From positions 1 through 18,838 of the forward strand of contig JBEEFX010000244.1 of the NCBI GenBank assembly GCA_041166365.1: a stretch of 18,838 bases of DNA, given 5' to 3'. The notes beneath the pieces are model-generated. The model made no database searches. It worked only from the letters and a program-made list of their open reading frames with translations, and was not told where the DNA came from. Shown here piece by piece: positions 15,158-18,838 of the stretch (the stretch's first letter is position 1; every line of letters begins with the position of its first letter). Position numbers and translations under genes: made by a program. The stretch comes from DASUCS01 sp041166365. Its GTDB lineage: Bacteria; Actinomycetota; Acidimicrobiia; Acidimicrobiales; JACDCH01.

Positions 15158-15168
15158 CAAGAAAACAC

Positions 15169-16182
15169 ATGACGATCCGCGTCGGCATCAACGGTTTCGG
15201 GCGCATCGGGCGCAACTTCTTCCGGGCGGCCCGCGCCGCGGGCGCAGACGTCGAGGTCGTTGCCGTCAACGACCTCACGTCGCCAGAGATCAACGCTCAC
15301 CTGCTCAAGTACGACTCGACGCACGGTCGGCTGGCCGATGAAGTGAAGGTCACCGGTGACGGCATCTCCATCGGTTCGACCACCATCAAGGTCTTCGCCG
15401 AGCGCGATCCCAAGGCATTGCCATGGGGCGATGTCGGCGTCGACGTCGTCATCGAGTCGACCGGAATCTTCACCGACCGGGCGTCGGCGGCTGCCCACCT
15501 CGAGGCTGGTGCACCGCGCGTGATCATCTCGGCGCCGGCCTCCGACGTCGACGCGACCTTCGTGATCGGTGTCAACGACGACACGTTCGACGCGGAGAAA
15601 CACAAGGTCGTGTCCAACGCCTCCTGCACGACCAACTGCTTCGTGCCGATGATCAAGGTGCTCGACGACGCCTTCGGCGTCGAGCGCGGGCTCATGACGA
15701 CGGTGCACGCGTACACCAACGACCAGAACCTGCTCGACCTCGTGCACAAGGATCTACGCCGCGCTCGCGCTGCCGCGGTGAACATCGTTCCGGCGTCAAC
15801 GGGCGCGGCGCGCGCCACGAGCCTCGTGCTCGAATCGATGAAAGGCCGGCTCGACGGTCAGGCGCTGCGCGTTCCCGTGCAAGACGGCTCGATCACCGAC
15901 TTCACCGGCATCATGTCGCGCGACGTCACCGTCGACGAGGTGAACGAAGCGTTCCGGGCTGCCGCCGGATCCGGCCCCTTGGCGAAGGTCCTGGTGTACA
16001 ACGAGGATCCGATCGTCTCCTCCGACATCGTTGGCTCGCCGGCGTCGTGCACGTTCGATTCGCCGCTCACCCAGGTGCTGGGCAACCTCGTGAAGGTCAT
16101 GGGCTGGTACGACAACGAGTGGGGCTACTCGAACCGCCTCGTCGACCTGTCGATCATCATCGGCCGCGCGAACCAGTCTTGA
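15169..16182 (+). CDS. gap: Glyceraldehyde-3-phosphate dehydrogenase, type I
   Basis: This glycolytic enzyme oxidises glyceraldehyde-3-phosphate to 1,3-bisphosphoglycerate with NAD and phosphate. It has 337 residues, the normal length, from an ATG with a strong Shine-Dalgarno sequence. GINGFGRIGRNFFRA (6-20) binds NAD, and the Asp of AVND favours NAD over NADP. The catalytic Cys153 lies in NASCTTNC and His180 in VHAYTNDQ. IVPASTGAA, PVQDGSITD and WYDNEWGYSNR are all present. Its final bases (TTGA) contain the TTG start of pgk, so translation of the two enzymes is likely coupled. It is the first gene of the gap-pgk-tpiA group making the lower glycolytic module. Confidence 0.97.
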   Translation: MTIRVGINGFGRIGRNFFRAARAAGADVEVVAVNDLTSPEINAHLLKYDSTHGRLADEVKVTGDGISIGSTTIKVFAERDPKALPWGDVGVDVVIESTGIFTDRASAAAHLEAGAPRVIISAPASDVDATFVIGVNDDTFDAEKHKVVSNASCTTNCFVPMIKVLDDAFGVERGLMTTVHAYTNDQNLLDLVHKDLRRARAAAVNIVPASTGAARATSLVLESMKGRLDGQALRVPVQDGSITDFTGIMSRDVTVDEVNEAFRAAAGSGPLAKVLVYNEDPIVSSDIVGSPASCTFDSPLTQVLGNLVKVMGWYDNEWGYSNRLVDLSIIIGRANQS

Positions 16183-17306
16183 ACAGCGTTCCCACCCTCG
16201 AGGACCTTCCGGCCCTCGACGGGAAGCGGGTGCTCCTCCGCGCCGACTTCAACGTCCCGATCGAGTACGACGCCGTGGTGAACGGCGTGCCGACGACCGG
16301 GGAGATCACCGACGACCTGCGCATCCGCGCCGCCCTGCCCACGATCGAATGGCTCCAGGATCACGGCGCCCACGTCACGGTCGGCACCCATCTGGGCCGC
16401 CCGAAGGGCAAGCCGGACCCGAAGTACTCGCTCGATCCGGTCCGCGCTCGGCTGGCCGAGCTCGCCCCCGGCGTCGACCTGCTGGAGAACCTGCGCTTCG
16501 ATCCGGGCGAGGAGGCCAACGACCCGGCTTTCGTCCAGAAGCTCATCCAGGGGTTCGACGCCTACGTGAACGACGCGTTCGGCGCCTCGCATCGGGCCCA
16601 CGCGTCCGTCGTCGGCCCGCCGGCCTTCCTTCCGAGCGCCGCCGGTCGGCTGCTGGCCCGGGAGGTCGACGTGTTGCTCGGGCTGCGCGACGAGCCGCGC
16701 CGACCGTTCGTCGCCGTCCTCGGCGGGTCGAAGGTCTCCGACAAGCTCGGCGTGATCGACGCACTGCTCGAGATCGTCGACGAGCTCGTCATCGGCGGTG
16801 GCATGTGCTTCACATTCCTCGCGGCGCAGGGGCACCAGATCGGTGACTCGCTGTGCGAGCAGGATCAGATCGACACCTGTGCACGGCTGCTCGCCCAGCG
16901 CAAGCCGATCCATTTGCCGACCGACGTCACCGCGCTCGGCCCCGGCGACGAGATCCGCCAGGCCGGCGTCGATCTCCCGGCCGGGTGGAAGGGTCTCGAC
17001 ATCGGCCCGGGCTCGGCTGCGGCGTTCAGCGATGTGATCCTCGATGCCAGGACGGTGTTCTGGAACGGCCCGATGGGCGTGTTCGAGGACGAACGCTTCG
17101 CCGCCGGCACGCGCACCGTGGCGCAGGCCGTCGTCGACACGAAGGCGTTCACGGTGGTCGGGGGTGGCGACAGCGCCGCCGCGTTGGCGCAGTTCGGCAT
17201 GGCCGATGGCGTCGACTGGATCTCCACCGGTGGCGGCGCGTCGCTCGAGCTGCTGGAGCTCGGCGATCTGCCGGGACTAGAGGCTCTACGCAAGGGGCGA
17301 AATTGA
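16179..17306 (+). CDS. pgk: Phosphoglycerate kinase
   Basis: Pgk transfers phosphate from 1,3-bisphosphoglycerate to ADP. The only start that keeps the N-terminus is the TTG at 16179, overlapping the gap stop as TTGA. It gives 375 residues starting MNSVPTLEDL; Pgk usually has about 390-400. Signatures are RADFNVP, THLGRPKGKPDPKYSLDP, LLENLRF, VNDAFGASHRAHAS, GGSKVSDKLGVID, GGGMCFTFLAAQG, FWNGPMGVFE, GGGDSAAAL and STGGGASLE. GGGMCFTFLAAQG matches the mycobacterial form closely. Between LAEL and LLENLRF (around residues 93-100) about 24 residues usually present are missing, while about 10 extra residues follow the NVP motif. Both nucleotide and phosphoglycerate sites remain recognisable, so I expect it to be active. 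Confidence 0.95.
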   Translation: MNSVPTLEDLPALDGKRVLLRADFNVPIEYDAVVNGVPTTGEITDDLRIRAALPTIEWLQDHGAHVTVGTHLGRPKGKPDPKYSLDPVRARLAELAPGVDLLENLRFDPGEEANDPAFVQKLIQGFDAYVNDAFGASHRAHASVVGPPAFLPSAAGRLLAREVDVLLGLRDEPRRPFVAVLGGSKVSDKLGVIDALLEIVDELVIGGGMCFTFLAAQGHQIGDSLCEQDQIDTCARLLAQRKPIHLPTDVTALGPGDEIRQAGVDLPAGWKGLDIGPGSAAAFSDVILDARTVFWNGPMGVFEDERFAAGTRTVAQAVVDTKAFTVVGGGDSAAALAQFGMADGVDWISTGGGASLELLELGDLPGLEALRKGRN

Positions 17307-17398
17307 CCGCACCGAAAGAACGCAACCGGCGAGGGAAGCGTCAGCGACGAGCCGGACGTCGAGCGAGCGAACGCGCTCGTGAGCGAGCGAGACCATGA
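17303..17398 (+). CDS. Possible small basic peptide between pgk and tpiA (31 residues)
   Basis: A 31-codon frame starts at a TTG overlapping the pgk stop (TTGA) and ends with a TGA overlapping the tpiA ATG (ATGA). It would encode a hydrophilic peptide with 12 arginines and two lysines, no cysteine and no hydrophobic stretch, starting MTAPKERNRR. The geometry copies the gap/pgk junction, where a TTG start is almost unavoidable, so this genome seems to use TTGA coupling. I do not recognise the peptide. The repetitive GAGCGAGCGA sequence beneath it could equally produce an Arg/Glu/Ala-rich frame by chance. In that case the stretch would simply be a spacer or a structured leader controlling tpiA. 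Possible roles include a nucleic-acid-binding peptide or a translation relay that carries ribosomes from pgk to tpiA. Confidence 0.35.
   Translation: MTAPKERNRRGKRQRRAGRRASERARERARP
17361..17390 (+). repeat. 10-base direct repeat with overlapping hairpins before tpiA
   Basis: GAGCGAGCGA occurs exactly twice, at 17361-17370 and 17381-17390. CGAGCG (17364-17369) can pair with CGCTCG (17374-17379) around an AACG loop. Alternatively CGCTC (17374-17378) can pair with GAGCG (17381-17385). These two folds exclude each other and lie 5-30 bases before the tpiA ATG. Confidence 0.6.
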
Positions 17399-18174
17399 GC
17401 CAGCGCAAGCCGCTTATCAGCGGCAACTGGAAGATGCACCACAATAACTTCGAGGCCATCCAGACCGTCCAGAAGCTTGCGTTCCTGTTGTCGAAGGACG
17501 ACTACGACGTCGTCGACGTGTCCGTGCATCCGCCGTTCACCGACCTCCGGTCGGTGCAGATCACCTTGGCGGACCAGAAGGCCACGGACGTCAACCTCGG
17601 CGCGCAGCACTGCCACTGGGAGGACAAAGGCGCGTTCACGGGCGAGATCAGCCCGGCATTCCTGGCCAAGCTCGACTGCACCTATGTCATCGCCGGCCAC
17701 TCGGAGCGGCGCGAGCTGTTCGGAGAGACCGACGAGATGGTGCACAAGAAGGTGCAGGCGATCCTGCGCCACGAGATGACCCCGATCCTGTGTGTGGGGG
17801 AGACGCTCGAGGAACGAGAGGCCGGCATCACCGAGGAGAAGGTCGTCGGCCAGGTCGAGCGCGGCATCGCGGGGCTCAAGGCCGAGCAGGTCGCGGGTCT
17901 TGTCGTCGCCTACGAACCGATCTGGGCCATCGGAACCGGCCGCACCGCCACCCCCGACGATGCCCAGGCCGTGTGCTCGCTGATCCGGTCGACGATCGCC
18001 CGCCGCCCGGGCGCCGAGCCCGCCGCTCGCGTGCGGATCCAGTACGGCGGTTCGGTGAAGGCGGACAACATCGCCGAGCTCATGGCTCAACCCGACATCG
18101 ACGGGGCGCTTGTCGGCGGGGCCAGCCTGGATGCCGACGAGTTCGCCCGCATCGTCCAGTACCGTCTGCGCTGA
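17395..18174 (+). CDS. tpiA: Triosephosphate isomerase
   Basis: TpiA interconverts dihydroxyacetone phosphate and glyceraldehyde-3-phosphate. It has 259 residues, a normal length. The catalytic residues are all visible: Lys13 in GNWKMHHNNFEA, His102 in AGHSERRELFGE, and Glu174 in AYEPIWAIGTGRTAT, which also contains the flexible loop 6. GGSVKADN forms part of the phosphate site, and ALVGGASLD ends the barrel. The start ATG shows only a weak GAGCGAG upstream rather than a clear Shine-Dalgarno sequence, so translation probably depends on ribosomes arriving from pgk or the small frame between them. It is the last gene of the glycolytic group. The secG gene that often follows tpiA in actinobacteria is not found. 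Confidence 0.97.
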   Translation: MSQRKPLISGNWKMHHNNFEAIQTVQKLAFLLSKDDYDVVDVSVHPPFTDLRSVQITLADQKATDVNLGAQHCHWEDKGAFTGEISPAFLAKLDCTYVIAGHSERRELFGETDEMVHKKVQAILRHEMTPILCVGETLEEREAGITEEKVVGQVERGIAGLKAEQVAGLVVAYEPIWAIGTGRTATPDDAQAVCSLIRSTIARRPGAEPAARVRIQYGGSVKADNIAELMAQPDIDGALVGGASLDADEFARIVQYRLR

Positions 18175-18275
18175 CTCCCGGCTCGTTGGGCAGATTGTCC
18201 TGCAGTTTCCCCAGCCACTGAGCAATCCGTCGAACTGTCAGTCATCCGTCGGTATGTTGCGACTTCTTTAAGGTC

Positions 18276-18292
18276 CGGGGGAAGCGCCCCCG
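18276..18292 (+). terminator. GC-rich hairpin downstream of tpiA
   Basis: CGGGGG (18276-18281) and CCCCCG (18287-18292) form a perfect 6-pair stem around AAGCG, about 100 bases after the tpiA stop. No T-run follows, as is common for candidate terminators in high-GC actinobacteria. It lies just upstream of the probable promoter of the next gene, a sensible place to end the glycolytic transcript. Confidence 0.4.
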
Positions 18293-18297
18293 AATCC

Positions 18298-18326
18298 TCG
18301 ACGGGTCCGCGGGATGTGGCTAGGGT
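18298..18326 (+). promoter_or_regulatory. Probable promoter of the substrate-binding lipoprotein gene
   Basis: TCGACG (18298-18303) resembles a -35 box and TAGGGT (18321-18326) a -10 box, with the ideal 17-base spacer. Transcription would start near 18333 and leave a leader of about 150 bases. The -10 lies in the centre of an imperfect dyad (18309-18336), so a repressor could bind there. Confidence 0.42.
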
Positions 18327-18435
18327 CACCACCCGCAACACGGACAACGAGTGCACGGTCACTCCGCGTTCGCCAGGGTGGTCTGGGCCATTCCCGGGAG
18401 TTGTGCGAGGGGGAGGCGCTGTGCCGACCCAGTAC

Positions 18436-18451
18436 TGCCGTGAGAACGGCA
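18436..18451 (+). other. Leader hairpin with GNRA tetraloop
   Basis: TGCCGT (18436-18441) pairs perfectly with ACGGCA (18446-18451) around a GAGA tetraloop, a very stable RNA fold. It sits 16 bases upstream of the ribosome binding site of the lipoprotein gene and may affect mRNA stability. I could not match the leader to a known riboswitch. Confidence 0.4.
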
Positions 18452-18467
18452 TCACTGTCAACCAATC

Positions 18468-18474
18468 AGGAGGT
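18468..18474 (+). promoter_or_regulatory. Shine-Dalgarno sequence fixing the lipoprotein start
   Basis: AGGAGGT is an excellent match to the 16S rRNA 3' end and places the GTG at 18483 nine bases after AGGAGG. This decides the start of the following gene. Confidence 0.85.
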
Positions 18475-18482
18475 CGGCTTTC

Positions 18483-18838
18483 GTGAGACGACAGCGCCGG
18501 GGCATTTCGCTCCTCTGTCTGCTGTTTGCTTTTGCTCTGTTCGCAGCTGCGTGCAGCGATGACAAGAAGACCGGAGCGGGTGTGAGCAGCTCGAGCGCTG
18601 CACCCACCCAGAAGAAGGGTGGCACGCTCATTCTCGGCGCCGAACAATGGCCCGACTGCCTGAACCCGATCACCCAGTGTGCGAACTCGTCCTGGATGCA
18701 CTGGGCTGTCGCAGGCCACGTGATGCCGCGTCTCATGGAGCTCGACGAGAAGGGCAACTTCGTGCCCTCACCCGTGCTCGCCGGTGACCCCAAGCTCTCG
18801 GGCGAAGGCACGTCGAGCGGCACCGGCAAGTTCACGAT
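18483..18838 (+). CDS. ABC transporter substrate-binding lipoprotein, family 5 type; 3' end outside window
   Basis: The frame is open from the GTG at 18483 to the window edge (118 complete codons). It begins with a lipoprotein signal peptide: Arg-rich residues 2-6, a hydrophobic core from about 8 to 20, and a lipobox ending AAAC with Cys24 as the lipidation site, followed by a Ser/Ala/Thr-rich linker. The mature part starts GGTLILGAEQWPDCLNP and continues with MPRLMELDEKGNFVPSPVLA, the usual opening of SBP_bac_5 proteins, which bind peptides, nickel or other solutes for ABC import. It would be anchored to the outer face of the cytoplasmic membrane. An ideal ribosome binding site and its own probable promoter suggest expression independent of tpiA. 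The ligand cannot be predicted from the N-terminal fragment. Confidence 0.88.
   Translation, partial: MRRQRRGISLLCLLFAFALFAAACSDDKKTGAGVSSSSAAPTQKKGGTLILGAEQWPDCLNPITQCANSSWMHWAVAGHVMPRLMELDEKGNFVPSPVLAGDPKLSGEGTSSGTGKFT

Noticed and set aside
14749..15747. Minus-strand frame opposite yvcK and gap (332 codons)
   Set aside because: Antisense to two conserved genes, with Arg/His/Asp/Val-rich shadow composition.
17395..17398. Small frame before tpiA as a frameshifted N-terminal extension of TpiA
   Set aside because: TpiA is already full length from its ATG, beginning with the normal GNWKM region eight residues in.
18314..18562. 82-codon plus-strand frame across the lipoprotein leader
   Set aside because: It starts within the predicted promoter and runs out of frame over the signal peptide, with no Shine-Dalgarno sequence of its own.

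Overview
The window is GC-rich (many NNC/NNG codons), densely packed, and uses GTG starts very often and TTG occasionally. Together with the block uvrC - methyltransferase - rapZ - yvcK - gap - pgk - tpiA and Mycobacterium-like motifs in Pgk, this points to an actinobacterial chromosome. An Acidimicrobiia-like lineage is my best guess, but that is inference. I saw no insertion sequence, phage gene, CRISPR array, tRNA or rRNA.

Region 1 (1-9523) is a cell-surface polysaccharide locus. It opens with the 3' part of an initiating sugar-phosphate transferase (1-1026, +). Facing it is a two-gene minus-strand unit, a GT4-type glycosyltransferase followed by a Wzx-like flippase (3299 to 962). From 3347 a plus-strand series runs to 9523: a GT2 glycosyltransferase, rfbF (CDP-glucose synthesis), rfbG (CDP-4-keto-6-deoxyglucose synthesis), a zinc-motif sugar C-methyltransferase, an RmlC-like epimerase, an SDR ketoreductase, and a CmcI-family methyltransferase-like protein. 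From rfbG onward every junction is a 4-base stop/start overlap, so these genes look like one translationally coupled pathway. No rfbH-type 3-dehydrase is present, so the likely product is a CDP-activated, C-methyl-branched 6-deoxyhexose rather than a 3,6-dideoxyhexose. The GTs, flippase and initiating transferase would assemble and export a glycan containing it.

Region 2 (9527-15129) is housekeeping. nadA (minus) converges on the sugar cassette with a 3-base gap and diverges from uvrC across about 190 bases. uvrC is followed by a small SAM methyltransferase that overlaps rapZ by 4 bases, and rapZ overlaps yvcK by 4 bases. whiA, which often follows yvcK in Gram-positive genomes, is absent here.

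Region 3 (15130-18174) is the glycolytic set gap-pgk-tpiA. gap has its own ribosome binding site. pgk begins at a TTG overlapping the gap stop. A possible 31-codon basic peptide fits exactly between pgk and tpiA with 4-base overlaps at both ends. Pgk lacks a block of about 24 residues usually present in its N-terminal domain.

Region 4 (18175-18838) is a 308-base gap holding a GC-rich hairpin, a plausible promoter and a structured leader. It is followed by the start of a lipoprotein that looks like a family 5 ABC transporter substrate-binding protein, cut by the window edge.
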